A DNA stretch of 13,152 nucleotides from Bacillota bacterium (GTDB lineage Bacteria; Bacillota; Limnochordia; Darwinibacteriales; Darwinibacteriaceae): the NCBI GenBank assembly GCA_012799115.1, contig JAAZLY010000123.1, positions 1 to 13,152 of the forward strand. The letters run 5' to 3'. Positions 1-8,568 of this stretch are shown here, piece after piece (position 1 is the first letter of the stretch; every line of letters begins with the position of its first letter). The notes beneath the pieces are model-generated. The model worked only from the letters and a program-made list of their open reading frames with translations, did not search any database and had not been told where the DNA came from. Made by a program: the position numbers and the translations under genes.

Positions 1-899
1 ACTATGCCATCCTATGGCAAAACGAGCCTGCAGTTATTGTCGGTCGCAACCAAAATACTATAGCCGAAGTCAATGCACCTTATATTAAAGAACATGGCAT
101 CCATGTGGTACGGCGCCTATCTGGAGGCGGAGCCGTCTACCATGATTTTGGCAACCTGAACTTTACCTTTATCGTCGATGCCCAAAAGAGTGTTGTCAGC
201 AATTTTGCCTACTTCACGAAACCCGTGATTGACGCCCTCGCTCACCTAGGGGTGAAGGCGGAGTTTTCGGGTCGCAATGATATCACCATCAATGGTCAAA
301 AATTCTCCGGAAATGCCCAGTACTGGTCCAAGAATCGACTGCTTCATCATGGTACGATCTTGTTCAATTCGGATTTGTCCGTTGTGCAAGATGCTCTGAA
401 CGTGAAGGCTGACAAGATTCAATCCAAGGGAGTCAAGTCTGTCCGTAGTCGGGTAACGAATATCCTCCCCCACCTCCCGCACCCGATCACCATCGAAGAG
501 TTCAAAGAAACCCTTTGGCGATTCCTTATTCCCGATGGAGCAAGCAAGGAGTATGTACTGACGGAAGAAGACTGGTCCATTATTAACGACCTCAAAGATC
601 GTCGTTATAGCTTGTGGGATTGGAACTACGGGGCTTCACCCGAGTCTGAGATAGAAAAGGAAGGACGTTATGCCGGAGGCAAGATTGAACTGAAGTTCAA
701 TGTGGTCGAAGGTGTGATTCAGGATATGAACATCTTCGGTGACTTTTTCGGTAAAAATAACGTGAAGCAGTTCGCAGAGCTGCTCAATGGGAATGACTAC
801 CGCGAAAACGCCATCGTCGAACTCCTAGACAAGGTAACGTTCGAGGATTACTTCATTGGCATTACGCGGGATGATTTCCTGCAATGCCTGTTCTCCTAA
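1..899 (+). CDS. lplA: lipoate-protein ligase A (5' end cut by window)
   Basis: Activates free lipoate with ATP and transfers it to the lipoyl lysine of 2-oxo acid dehydrogenase E2 subunits (cytoplasmic lipoate salvage). The reading frame is open from base 3, so the gene starts before the window and at least 298 residues are visible; the GTG at 105 is internal. The family signature RRLSGGGAVYHD, followed by GNLNFTF, is encoded at about 111-170, preceded by the LWQNEPAVIVGRNQN stretch typical of LplA. The lipoyl-adenylate-binding region GQKFSGNA, with its key lysine, lies at about 294-317. The last ~85 residues match the LplA C-terminal accessory domain, so this is the two-domain enzyme rather than a LipM/LipL-type transferase. 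It converges on the pdh operon, whose E2 is the obvious substrate. The family call is secure; substrate preference for lipoate over octanoate is assumed. Confidence 0.93.
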   Translation, partial: YAILWQNEPAVIVGRNQNTIAEVNAPYIKEHGIHVVRRLSGGGAVYHDFGNLNFTFIVDAQKSVVSNFAYFTKPVIDALAHLGVKAEFSGRNDITINGQKFSGNAQYWSKNRLLHHGTILFNSDLSVVQDALNVKADKIQSKGVKSVRSRVTNILPHLPHPITIEEFKETLWRFLIPDGASKEYVLTEEDWSIINDLKDRRYSLWDWNYGASPESEIEKEGRYAGGKIELKFNVVEGVIQDMNIFGDFFGKNNVKQFAELLNGNDYRENAIVELLDKVTFEDYFIGITRDDFLQCLFS

Positions 900-916
900 G
901 AAGCCCAGACGAAGAG

Positions 917-972
917 ATGAGGAGAGAGGATCCGTTTCGAGATCCCCTCTCCTCATTTTCATTTTCATTTTA
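917..972 (+). terminator. intrinsic terminator after lplA
   Basis: A 16-base inverted repeat (917-932 with 941-956, one mismatch) encloses an 8-base loop and is followed by a T-rich tract to about 972. It lies 17 bases past the lplA stop. It sits between convergent genes and could also stop transcripts from pdhD, although the T tract favours the + strand. On the - strand a weak 5-bp hairpin overlapping the pdhD stop is followed by seven T and may help. Confidence 0.8.
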
Positions 973-983
973 GGTCAAAAAAA

Positions 984-2366
984 CTACTTCTTCATGAAGT
1001 GGATTGCTTGGTCAATGGTAGCGTGCGCCGCCTCCATGATAATCTCCGAAGATGTAGGATGGGGATGAATCGCCTGGGCTAGATCGTAGACTGTTCCTTC
1101 AAGCTGGAGTGTTGCTACCGCTTCGGAGATCAAGTCTGTAGCCTGTGCGGCAATAATGTGCACCCCAAGGACTTCTCCATACTGCTCGTCGGCCACAATC
1201 TTGACGAATCCCTCGGCCTCGCCTTCCGCTAACGCCTTACCATTGGCCGCTAAGGGGAAGTTACCAATCTTGAGTTTGTGCCCCCGTCGCTTGGCCTCCT
1301 CTTCCGTTAGACCTACAACTGCTACTTCGGGGAAGGAGTAAATGGCTGCAGGAACCTTATCATAGTCAATTGTACTTTGGCCTCCGAGGATATTCTCCAC
1401 CGCGACGATTCCCTCCGCAGAAGCCACATGGGCCAACATCTGTTTTCCATTCACATCGCCAATAGCGTACACACCCTTGAGGCTTGTCTCTAGACGTTCA
1501 TTAGTGCGAATGGCAGGACCCTCCATAGCAAGACCAAGCACCTTGACCGCTTCCACATTGGGCTTTCTTCCCAGACTAACGATAACCTTGTCACCCTGGA
1601 ACGCCTTTGTCTCACCGTTTACTCGGGCAAGAACGGTCGCTCCCTCAAAGCGCTCTACCTCTACTCCCTCTAGAATCTGGACACCCTTCTTACCTAAGGT
1701 TCGTTGCATGTACTCGCGCAAGTCGGAATCCAGGCTTGCTAGGACGGAGAACTTCTCAAGGACGGTAACTTGACTACCTAGAGCGTTGAAGAGAGCGGCA
1801 AACTCGATGCCTACAACCCCACCACCCACGATGACAAGCTCCTGGGGAATCTCGAGAAACTCCAGGGCTCCAGTACTGGTTACTGCCAAGCCAGCAGCGA
1901 GGGATTCTTCCAATCCAGGTATGGGAGGTAAGTTTGGCCGCGAACCGGTAGCGATAATGAGGTTTTCAGCGGTCACTGTCTGACCATTAACGACGATTGT
2001 ATGGGGATCCCTTACCTCACCGTAGCCTTTGATCACATCGACACCATTTCTCTTCAGAAGCTGCTTCACACCTCCGGTGAGCTGCGCCACCACTTTGTCT
2101 TTGCGTCCAAGCATGGTAGCCCAATCTATGGTGACAGCCCCTTCTTTGCTGACTCTGATTCCATAGTTTTCCGAGTTCAAGATGTCTTGATACACTTTAG
2201 CACTCTTTAAGAGCGTCTTGGTGGGAATGCATCCCTCATTGAGGCAGACACCACCAACTTCTCCTCCTTCGATCAACACCGTCTTGGCCCCGAGGTGGGC
2301 GGCCTTAATGGCCGCCACATAGCCTCCTGGACCACCACCTAAAATGGCAATTTTGTAATCAGCCAT
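984..2366 (-). CDS. pdhD: dihydrolipoamide dehydrogenase (E3)
   Basis: Flavoenzyme that reoxidises dihydrolipoamide on E2 with NAD+, closing the 2-oxo acid dehydrogenase cycle. The protein has 460 residues, the usual length, with no fused lipoyl domain. Visible motifs are the FAD-binding GGGPGG (residues 10-15), the redox disulfide C41-L-N-E-G-C46 in GGVCLNEGCIPTK, the NAD-binding GGGVVGIEFA near residue 180, the second FAD motif YAIGDVNG, and the C-terminal HPHPTSSE with the catalytic pair H436/E441. All key residues are intact. The start ATG is preceded by GGGAG on the minus strand. It is the last gene of the operon, 17 bases behind pdhC. The same E3 could serve other lipoyl complexes (glycine cleavage, branched-chain), but its position ties it first to this one. 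Confidence 0.95.
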   Translation of the reverse strand: MADYKIAILGGGPGGYVAAIKAAHLGAKTVLIEGGEVGGVCLNEGCIPTKTLLKSAKVYQDILNSENYGIRVSKEGAVTIDWATMLGRKDKVVAQLTGGVKQLLKRNGVDVIKGYGEVRDPHTIVVNGQTVTAENLIIATGSRPNLPPIPGLEESLAAGLAVTSTGALEFLEIPQELVIVGGGVVGIEFAALFNALGSQVTVLEKFSVLASLDSDLREYMQRTLGKKGVQILEGVEVERFEGATVLARVNGETKAFQGDKVIVSLGRKPNVEAVKVLGLAMEGPAIRTNERLETSLKGVYAIGDVNGKQMLAHVASAEGIVAVENILGGQSTIDYDKVPAAIYSFPEVAVVGLTEEEAKRRGHKLKIGNFPLAANGKALAEGEAEGFVKIVADEQYGEVLGVHIIAAQATDLISEAVATLQLEGTVYDLAQAIHPHPTSSEIIMEAAHATIDQAIHFMKK

Positions 2367-2383
2367 ACCATCATCTCCCTCAC

Positions 2384-3631
2384 TTAACGCATCAGAAGCA
2401 AGATCGGATCTTCTAGATAGGATCTTAGCCTTTGCATGAAACGCCCTGCGTTCCCTCCGTCTATGAAACGATGGTCAAAGGCTAGAGTCACAGGGAGAAT
2501 GTGCCGAATCACAATGGTATCATCCCCCGCAACGACTGGCTTCTTGGTTATCGTTCCAATACCCAGAATACCTGCTTCAGGATGCTTAATCACGGGCAGA
2601 CCCGAAAGGGCACCAACTGCACCGTAATTGGTCAGGGTAAAGGTTCCACCCTGGATTTCATCGAGCGTTAAGGTTCGATCCTTAGCCTTTTCTGCCAAGG
2701 TCTTGACCTGCTCTGCGAGGGCCAGAATACCTTGATGGTCTGCGTTTTTGATCACCGGCACCAAGAGTCCATCAGGAGTATCGACGGCGATTCCGATATT
2801 ATAGTACTTCTTTTGCACGATTTCTTGGGTGCTTGGCATAAAGGTGGCGTTGAAGAGTGGGAACTCTTTGAGGGCAAGGGCCACAGCCTTGATAATAAAG
2901 GCCATGTAGGTGAGTTTGGTTCCCTCTCGCTCCGCCAGTTCCTTTGCTTCTTGTCTGAATTTAACTAGTTCAGTGACGTCAAACTCATCCATCACGGCGG
3001 CATGGGGAATCTCCTGTTTGGAGAGGCTCATCGTCTTGGCCACAGTTTTACCAAGCTGGGTGAGGGGAATTCGTTCCTCCAAAGGCTCGGTTGTCGTCAG
3101 GGGTGCTAAGGTCGGTTGTACCTCCTGCACCACTTGTGGAGCCGCACTGCGAATATCTTCTTTCATCACTCGTCCGGCAGGCCCGGTGCCTGTGACTAGG
3201 TTAATGTCCACACCAAGCTCTTTGGCTAAATGTCTAGCTACGGGGGTTGCCAGTACCTTGCGCCCCCCAGGACGCTGCATTTCTTGGCTCGCCTCACTAC
3301 TTGTTTCAAGGACATAAGACGAGGTCTCCAGCGCCCCCACTACACCCGCATTCTCCTCTTCCACTGCTTCAGTGGTGATTTGAGCTGCGGGAGCTGAAGG
3401 ATCCTCAAAGGTGACAACTACATCACCCACGTTAATGGTCTCCCCTACGGATCCAAATGTCGAGACGACCTTTCCGCTCGTAGGGGAGGGGATTTCTGCA
3501 TTCACTTTATCTGTTTCCACCAGAAACAAGGAGTCGCCTTCTTTTACCTCTGTCCCTGGCTCCACAAACCACTTCAAGATCACGCCTTCGGCGATACCCT
3601 CGCCGATATCGGGAAATCTAAACTCTAGCAT
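2384..3631 (-). CDS. pdhC: 2-oxo acid dehydrogenase E2, dihydrolipoamide acetyltransferase
   Basis: Core subunit that takes the acyl group from E1 on a swinging lipoyl arm and passes it to CoA. It has 415 residues in three domains. A single N-terminal lipoyl domain (about 1-78) carries the lipoyl lysine K42 in ETDKVNAEIPSP. After a flexible linker comes a peripheral-subunit-binding domain (about 126-161, ATPVARHLAKELGVD followed by GTGPAGRVMKEDI). The catalytic domain (about 185-415) carries the active-site DHRFIDGG with H387 and D391. The ribosome binding site GGGAGGAG sits just before the ATG, 15 bases past pdhB. Sequence alone does not firmly separate pyruvate from branched-chain substrate; the pyruvate assignment rests mainly on the E1-alpha. 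Confidence 0.92.
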   Translation of the reverse strand: MLEFRFPDIGEGIAEGVILKWFVEPGTEVKEGDSLFLVETDKVNAEIPSPTSGKVVSTFGSVGETINVGDVVVTFEDPSAPAAQITTEAVEEENAGVVGALETSSYVLETSSEASQEMQRPGGRKVLATPVARHLAKELGVDINLVTGTGPAGRVMKEDIRSAAPQVVQEVQPTLAPLTTTEPLEERIPLTQLGKTVAKTMSLSKQEIPHAAVMDEFDVTELVKFRQEAKELAEREGTKLTYMAFIIKAVALALKEFPLFNATFMPSTQEIVQKKYYNIGIAVDTPDGLLVPVIKNADHQGILALAEQVKTLAEKAKDRTLTLDEIQGGTFTLTNYGAVGALSGLPVIKHPEAGILGIGTITKKPVVAGDDTIVIRHILPVTLAFDHRFIDGGNAGRFMQRLRSYLEDPILLLMR

Positions 3632-3646
3632 TGCTTCTCCTCCCTT

Positions 3647-4624
3647 CTAGTAGTTGGCCACACGCCTGATTCCATGGGCAATACGTTTGGCATCCATAAA
3701 GTAATGGTGCTCTCCCCTTGGAATTGGAATGGTCACATCGAAACCTGCAATCCTCGTGGGGGGCGCTTCTAGGTATAAGAAGGCTCCCTCATTGACTAGG
3801 GCCATCAGTTCTGCTCCGGGCCCAAAGGACTTCGCTGCCTCATGTACTACCACAAAGCGCCCTGTCTTTTGCACTGATTCGATGATTGTCTCTCGATCAA
3901 TAGGTGAAATGGTTCTCAGATCGATAATCTCCAGAGAGATTCCTTCCTCCGCAAGAAGTTGACCTGCCTTGAGGACCTCATGAACATAGGCTCCCCAGGA
4001 AACCACGGTCACATCTGTTCCTTGTTGCAGAATCTTGGCTTTGCCTAAGGGAATGGTATAGTCCTCTTCTGGGACTTCCTGCTTGAAGGCTCGGTAAATC
4101 TTGGATGGTTCCAGGAAAATGACTGGATCCTCGTCACGAATTGCAGATAGGAGGAGGCCCTTGGCGTCGTAGGGTGTGGATGGTGTAACCACCTTCAGAC
4201 CAGGGATATGCCCTAGCAATGTGTCTAGACTCTCGGAATGATGTTCTAGGGCCTTAATCCCGCCCCCATGGGGCATACGGATCACCATGGGAAGGTTGAG
4301 CCGTCCCCTGGTACGATTACGCATCCGTGCTACGTGGGAGACAATTTGATTGTAGGCCGGGTACATAAAGCCCGAGAACCGGATTTCCGCTACCGGGCGC
4401 AAACCGTTAATGGCCATACCAACGGCTGTACCCACAATGGCCGATTCGGCCAGGGGTGTGTCAAACACTCGCTTCTCACCGTACTTCTTCTGCAAGCCGA
4501 CGGTCGCCCGAAAAACCCCGCCTTCTAGTCCCACGTCTTCACCAAAAACCACAACTCGCTGATCCCGTTCTAGTTCTTGATCCAAGGTGTGGTTGATTGT
4601 ACTGATCAGGTTCATAACAGCCAT
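3647..4624 (-). CDS. pdhB: pyruvate dehydrogenase E1 beta subunit
   Basis: Transketolase-fold beta subunit that forms the thiamine-diphosphate-dependent E1 heterotetramer with PdhA and decarboxylates the 2-oxo acid. It has 325 residues, a full-length E1-beta. Recognisable stretches are FGEDVG (27-32), FDTPLAESAIVG with the thiamine-contacting glutamate E60, and HHSESLD with H128/H129. The start ATG follows directly on the pdhA stop codon with no spacer, and its GGAGGTGG ribosome binding site lies inside the end of pdhA. This indicates translational coupling and equimolar E1 subunits. An in-frame ATG three codons later is an alternative but less well spaced start. Confidence 0.93.
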   Translation of the reverse strand: MAVMNLISTINHTLDQELERDQRVVVFGEDVGLEGGVFRATVGLQKKYGEKRVFDTPLAESAIVGTAVGMAINGLRPVAEIRFSGFMYPAYNQIVSHVARMRNRTRGRLNLPMVIRMPHGGGIKALEHHSESLDTLLGHIPGLKVVTPSTPYDAKGLLLSAIRDEDPVIFLEPSKIYRAFKQEVPEEDYTIPLGKAKILQQGTDVTVVSWGAYVHEVLKAGQLLAEEGISLEIIDLRTISPIDRETIIESVQKTGRFVVVHEAAKSFGPGAELMALVNEGAFLYLEAPPTRIAGFDVTIPIPRGEHHYFMDAKRIAHGIRRVANY

Positions 4625-5707
4625 TTACTCCACCTCCTTGAGATACTGCACATACTCATCATATTGCTCCTGAAGATGCTCGGGCATCTCTGCAAAGTGA
4701 TACTTGAAGATATCTTCTAGTTCCGTTTCACCAGTAGCTTCCACCTTGCGGAAGATTTCCAAGGCTTCTTCATCATATTGCTCAATCAGCCTTACATCCT
4801 CTTCTTCACTCCAGATCCCCTTGGCAATCAAGTATGCCTTCATACGCTTAACGGGGTCCTTGGCCCGCCATTTTTCCACTTCTTCATCTTCCCGGTACTT
4901 GGTTGGATCGTCCGAGGTTGTATGGGCGCCAAGACGATAGGTGTAGGCTTCGATCAACGTCGGTCCGCCGCCATCGCGGGCCCGATCGATCGCTTCTTTG
5001 GTAGCAGCATACATGGCCATCAAGTCGTTTCCGTCCACTAGGATACCTGGAATTCCAGCGGCCACTGCCTTCTGCACGAGGGTTTCCGCCTTCGTTTGCT
5101 TTTGTCTCGAGACGGAAATTGCATATTGGTTGTTTTGAATGATGAAGACAACGGGTGCGTTAAAGACTCCGGCGAAGTTCAGCGCTTCGCTGAAGTCCCC
5201 GATAGAGGTGCCTCCATCTCCGATGTAGGCTACAGTCACATCATCTTCACCCTTGATGTTCGAGGCCATGGCGATTCCCACAGCATGTTGAAACTGAGAG
5301 CCAATGGGAACCGAAATGGGAAGAACCCGTACACCGTCAGCAAACTTACTCCCAAGCTCGTTGCCATACCAGTAGAGGTAGACACGTTCTAAATCGACAC
5401 CTCTAGTGAGCCAAGCCCCTAGTTCTCGAAAGGCTGGTACCAGCCAATCTCCTTCGGCCATGGCTGCAGCAGAACCAACCTGGGCCGCTTCTTGCCCCGT
5501 ATTGGGGGCATAGGTGAGCATGCGCCCTTGCCTTTGGAGCTGGAGCGCTTTATTATCTGCACTTCTTGTTTTGAGCATTGTCATGTAGGATTCAAGCCAG
5601 GCTTCATCCTGGCGATCAGGGACTAGGTCAGTCTGGAGAATGACTCCATTCTCATCCATGATCTGCAACATCTTGCCTTGCAATGGACCGTACTGTTGAG
5701 CTAACAT
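4625..5707 (-). CDS. pdhA: pyruvate dehydrogenase E1 alpha subunit
   Basis: Thiamine-diphosphate-binding alpha subunit of the E1 component; with PdhB it decarboxylates pyruvate and reductively acetylates the E2 lipoyl group. It has 360 residues. The thiamine motif begins at GDGGTS (163-168) and ends at the QNN near residues 191-193, followed by YAIS. The loop around HTTSDDPTKYR (262-272) is the conserved E1-alpha phosphorylation-loop region. Overall it resembles PdhA of Bacillus (QGRMLTYAPNTGQEAAQ, AETLVQKAVAAGIPG) more than branched-chain E1-alpha, which is why I call it pyruvate dehydrogenase. It is the first gene of a four-gene operon. The start ATG has AAAGGA upstream. The promoter and operator-like sites lie at 5726-5783. 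Confidence 0.92.
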   Translation of the reverse strand: MLAQQYGPLQGKMLQIMDENGVILQTDLVPDRQDEAWLESYMTMLKTRSADNKALQLQRQGRMLTYAPNTGQEAAQVGSAAAMAEGDWLVPAFRELGAWLTRGVDLERVYLYWYGNELGSKFADGVRVLPISVPIGSQFQHAVGIAMASNIKGEDDVTVAYIGDGGTSIGDFSEALNFAGVFNAPVVFIIQNNQYAISVSRQKQTKAETLVQKAVAAGIPGILVDGNDLMAMYAATKEAIDRARDGGGPTLIEAYTYRLGAHTTSDDPTKYREDEEVEKWRAKDPVKRMKAYLIAKGIWSEEEDVRLIEQYDEEALEIFRKVEATGETELEDIFKYHFAEMPEHLQEQYDEYVQYLKEVE

Positions 5708-5725
5708 AGCAGCACATCCTTTATG

Positions 5726-5750
5726 GGTTATTTATAACCTAATTGGTTAT
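5726..5750. promoter_or_regulatory. three GGTTAT half-sites at the pdh transcription start
   Basis: On the + strand GGTTAT (5726-5731), ATAACC (5734-5739) and GGTTAT (5745-5750) occur in a row. The first two form a perfect palindrome with a 2-base centre, and the second and third an inverted repeat with a 5-base centre. They lie just downstream of the pdhA -10 box, over the expected start point and leader, which is a classic repressor location. The binding protein is unknown. Confidence 0.5.
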
Positions 5751-5754
5751 ATTA

Positions 5755-5783
5755 AGTATAGCAAGAATGAGAATCATTTTCAA
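5755..5783 (-). promoter_or_regulatory. sigma-A promoter of the pdh operon
   Basis: Minus-strand TTGAAA (5783-5778) and TATACT (5760-5755) are separated by exactly 17 bases. This places the start point near 5748, about 40 bases before the pdhA ATG. It is the best sigma-A promoter in the window. Confidence 0.75.
5768..5782. promoter_or_regulatory. Fur-family box over the pdh promoter
   Basis: TGAGAATCATTTTCA matches the 7-1-7 Fur consensus (TGATAAT, one base, ATTATCA) at 12 of 14 positions and is nearly palindromic. It overlaps the -35 hexamer and spacer, so a bound Fur-family protein (Fur, PerR or Zur) would be expected to block RNA polymerase. Which member binds cannot be told from the site. 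Confidence 0.5.
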
Positions 5784-5833
5784 TGCAAAGTTGGAAAAAA
5801 TTAGCGGCTTTAAGTACTATCTTTTGCCCATGC

Positions 5834-5862
5834 AAAAAAGGACCGGATTTCTCCGCTCCTTT
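5834..5862 (-). terminator. intrinsic terminator after cellobiose phosphorylase
   Basis: On the minus strand an 11-bp stem with one G-G mismatch closes a GAAA (GNRA) tetraloop and runs into six T. It lies about 60 bases past the stop of the phosphorylase gene and insulates it from the pdh promoter. Confidence 0.8.
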
Positions 5863-5892
5863 CGGGACCTTGACGGGTTCAGCTAAGGAATA

Positions 5893-5917
5893 CGCCATGA
5901 GCTTCCTGCTCATGGCG
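5893..5917 (-). other. hairpin directly after cellobiose phosphorylase stop
   Basis: Perfect 10-bp inverted repeat (5893-5902 with 5908-5917) with a 5-base loop, only 6 bases past the stop codon. It lacks a good T tract on either strand, so it may protect the mRNA 3' end or act as a pause before the real terminator at 5834-5862. Confidence 0.5.
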
Positions 5918-5922
5918 CTTGT

Positions 5923-8358
5923 TTACCCCATAACAACCTCAACCCGGTGGTGTGCTCCATCCTCGAAAATCGGTAAGGTCTGACCCTCGATCTCTTGACC
6001 ATCAACGGAGATCCTAGAGACACCCTTGCTTACCCCATGGGGGTTACTGACATGGATCTCGTAGGTGGCACCGCGGAACTGTCGCTCCACCTGGAAACCC
6101 TTCCAGTTTGGAGGAATACAGGGATCAATCGTCAGACCATCATAGCCCGGTTTCACGCCGAGTATTGCCTGAGAAATGGCGACATAGTTCCAGGCTGCAG
6201 TCCCTGTGAGCCAGGAGTTCTTGGCCTGGCCGAAGTTTGGTGCTTCCTTCCCCGCAATCATCTGGGCATAGACATAGGGCTCTAGACGGTGAAGATCAGA
6301 GATCTCCTCGCGGTAAGAAGGACAAATCTTCTTGTAAAGATCAAGGGCCCGCTCTCCCCGGCCAATGACAGTTTCAGCAATCATGACCCAAGGGTTATTG
6401 TGACAGAAGATGCCTCCATTTTCCTTGTAACCAGGTGGATAGGACGAAATCTCGCCCAACTCCTTACGGTACGTGGAATAAGCGGGACTAAGTAAGACAA
6501 TGCCGTGCTCTGTCTCTAAATGCTCCTTGACCGAATCTAAGGCCTGCTTGGCCTGGCCTGACTCTACGCCGATTCCTGCCATCACGCAAAAGCCTTGGGG
6601 TTCGATATAAATCTGGCCTTCACTACACTCCCTGCCTCCCACCTTCTCCCCTGAGGCATCATAGGCCCGCAAGAACCATTGGCCGTCATATCCATGTTCT
6701 AGGACCGTCTGGATCATGGTTTCCATATGTCTTTTGGCTTCTGCAGCCTCATTTAGCAGGTTTCTGCGGCGGCACAGCTCGATGAAATCTGGTGCCACAT
6801 AGACAAAAAGACCTGCAATAAAGACGGATTCTGCTATGGGGCCCTCCGAAGGCCCGCTCGTTTGGAACGACTCCCCTGGTTCTTCCGAAAAGCAATTCAG
6901 ATTAAGACAATCATTCCAGTCTGCCCTACCGATCAAGGGTAGACCATGGGGACCTAGGTTATGTAGCACATGGTAGAAGGAACGCTTTAGATGTTCAAAG
7001 AGGCTAGCTGTATTATCCGGATTGCTATCAAAGGGAACATCCTCGTCTAGAATGCCAAAGTCGCCTGTCTCTTTGATGTAGGCAGCGGTTCCTGCAATCA
7101 GCCACAGGGGATCATCATTGAAACCCGATCCGATGGCGTGATTGCCCTTCTTGGTCAAAGGCTGGTACTGATGATAGGCACTTCCGTCCTCGAACTGCGT
7201 GGCCGCAATATCTAAGATGCGCTGTCTGGCCCGGGTTGGCACTTGATGAACAAAGCCTAGAAGATCCTGGTTGGAGTCGCGAAATCCCATGCCCCGCCCA
7301 ATGCCCGACTCAAAGTAAGAGGCGCTACGGGACATGTTAAAGGTGACCATACACTGATATGGATTCCAAGTGTTTACCATCCGGTCAAGCTTTTCATCAC
7401 CACTTGTAACCTGGTACTTACAGAGAAGACTGTCCCAGTGGGACCGAAGTTCTCCTAGAGCTGCCTCAACCTGAGCATCGCTCTGGAAGGCCTCCATCAT
7501 GTCCAAGGCTCTTTTCTTGTTAATCACACCTGGGGCCGCCCATTTTTCATCCCTCGGATTCTCTACATAACCCAGGATGAAGATATAGGACACCTCTTCT
7601 CCAGGGGCCAGTTCTACCTTGATATGGTGTGAACCAATGGGAGACCAGCCGCTAGCCATGGAGTTCTTGGCACTACCTTGCAGTACAACCTCGGGCTGAT
7701 CAAAACCATTGTATAGACCCAAGAAACTCTCACGATCGGTGTCAAAGCCTGCCACTTCACCATTGACAGAGAAGAAGGCATAGTGATCACGCCGCTCCCG
7801 GTATTCCGTCTTATGATAGATGGTCGAACCTTCCACCTCTACCTCACCAATACTTAGGTTTCGCTGAAAGTTTGTCATATCATCATTCGCATCCCACAGA
7901 CAAAACTCCACGAGGGAAAAGAGGGAAATGCTCTTGGTTTTCTCAGTCTCGTTCTTCAACGTAATCTGGGTTATTTCCCCAGTGAAAAAAAGTGGGACGA
8001 AGAAAAGTTGCTGAACGTGTAGACCACCTCTTGCACCTTGGATCTTGGTGTAGCCAAGTCCGTGGCGGCACTCATAGAAGGACAAATCCTTCTTCATAGG
8101 CTTGAAGCTTGGAGTCCAGCAATCTCCCCCATCATTGATGTAGAAGTAGCGACCCCCATCATCAAGTGGTACATTATTATAACGATACCGGGTTAGACGC
8201 CTCAAACGGGCATCTTGGTAGAAAGAATAGCCCCCAGCCGTGTTAGAGATTAGGCCGAAGAAATCCTCGGATCCTAGGTAGTTTATCCAAGGATAAGGAG
8301 TCTTGGGGGTAGTAATCACGTATTCGCGATTTTGATCATCAAAATACCCGAACTTCAT
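5923..8358 (-). CDS. cbp: cellobiose phosphorylase (GH94)
   Basis: Cytoplasmic enzyme that cleaves cellobiose with phosphate to glucose 1-phosphate and glucose, saving ATP in cellulose or beta-glucan use. The 811 residues run closely parallel, from my memory, to the clostridial cellobiose phosphorylase of the same length: opening MKFGYFDD, then TPYPWINYLG, FFGLISNTAGGY, and CRHGLGYTKI near residue 100. Family GH94 features are the N-terminal beta-sandwich region (to about 290), the (alpha/alpha)6 catalytic region, and the catalytic acid D483 in GRADWNDCLNLN (478-489). The substrate-site stretch GRGMGFRDSNQDLLG lies at 355-369. GAGGT precedes the ATG. It is a single gene with its own terminator and no transporter or regulator beside it. 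No signal peptide is seen. Cellobiose is much the likeliest substrate; cellodextrin or chitobiose phosphorylase is less likely given the length and the near-collinear N-terminus. Confidence 0.93.
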   Translation of the reverse strand: MKFGYFDDQNREYVITTPKTPYPWINYLGSEDFFGLISNTAGGYSFYQDARLRRLTRYRYNNVPLDDGGRYFYINDGGDCWTPSFKPMKKDLSFYECRHGLGYTKIQGARGGLHVQQLFFVPLFFTGEITQITLKNETEKTKSISLFSLVEFCLWDANDDMTNFQRNLSIGEVEVEGSTIYHKTEYRERRDHYAFFSVNGEVAGFDTDRESFLGLYNGFDQPEVVLQGSAKNSMASGWSPIGSHHIKVELAPGEEVSYIFILGYVENPRDEKWAAPGVINKKRALDMMEAFQSDAQVEAALGELRSHWDSLLCKYQVTSGDEKLDRMVNTWNPYQCMVTFNMSRSASYFESGIGRGMGFRDSNQDLLGFVHQVPTRARQRILDIAATQFEDGSAYHQYQPLTKKGNHAIGSGFNDDPLWLIAGTAAYIKETGDFGILDEDVPFDSNPDNTASLFEHLKRSFYHVLHNLGPHGLPLIGRADWNDCLNLNCFSEEPGESFQTSGPSEGPIAESVFIAGLFVYVAPDFIELCRRRNLLNEAAEAKRHMETMIQTVLEHGYDGQWFLRAYDASGEKVGGRECSEGQIYIEPQGFCVMAGIGVESGQAKQALDSVKEHLETEHGIVLLSPAYSTYRKELGEISSYPPGYKENGGIFCHNNPWVMIAETVIGRGERALDLYKKICPSYREEISDLHRLEPYVYAQMIAGKEAPNFGQAKNSWLTGTAAWNYVAISQAILGVKPGYDGLTIDPCIPPNWKGFQVERQFRGATYEIHVSNPHGVSKGVSRISVDGQEIEGQTLPIFEDGAHHRVEVVMG

Positions 8359-8553
8359 CGCATCAACCTCATTTCTGTTTTTTTGTTATTCGATAATAGT
8401 TCATTAAAATCCTGTTTAGTATTGCATATAGATTCGCAACAGATACCAGTCATACAAGGTTCAGAAAAAGACGGGTCAAAAACATGGAGATACCCATCAC
8501 CTCATTGTTCTTCGCCAGAGACTATGATAGACTATGTACACATATCAAATCTC
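8359..8553. other. divergent intergenic region between cbp and bfr
   Basis: About 195 AT-rich bases must hold the promoters of both divergent genes, but I find no convincing pair. For bfr a weak TTGTTC (8505-8510), 17 bases, TAGACT (8528-8533) is possible. For cbp a minus-strand TTGACC (8479-8474) has only poor -10 partners. A short TTAT-TCG-ATAA inverted repeat lies near 8387-8397. Confidence 0.3.
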
Positions 8554-8568
8554 AAGGAGGGACATACT

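Noticed and set aside
5708..5757. Riboswitch in the pdh leader
   Set aside because: The leader is only about 40 bases, too short for known riboswitch classes; the repeats fit an operator or a simple hairpin better.
8332..8568. N-terminal extension of bacterioferritin back to an ATG at 8332
   Set aside because: It would overlap the divergent cbp start, does not resemble ferritin, and lacks a ribosome binding site, whereas TTG 8569 has a perfect AAGGAGG 8 bases upstream.
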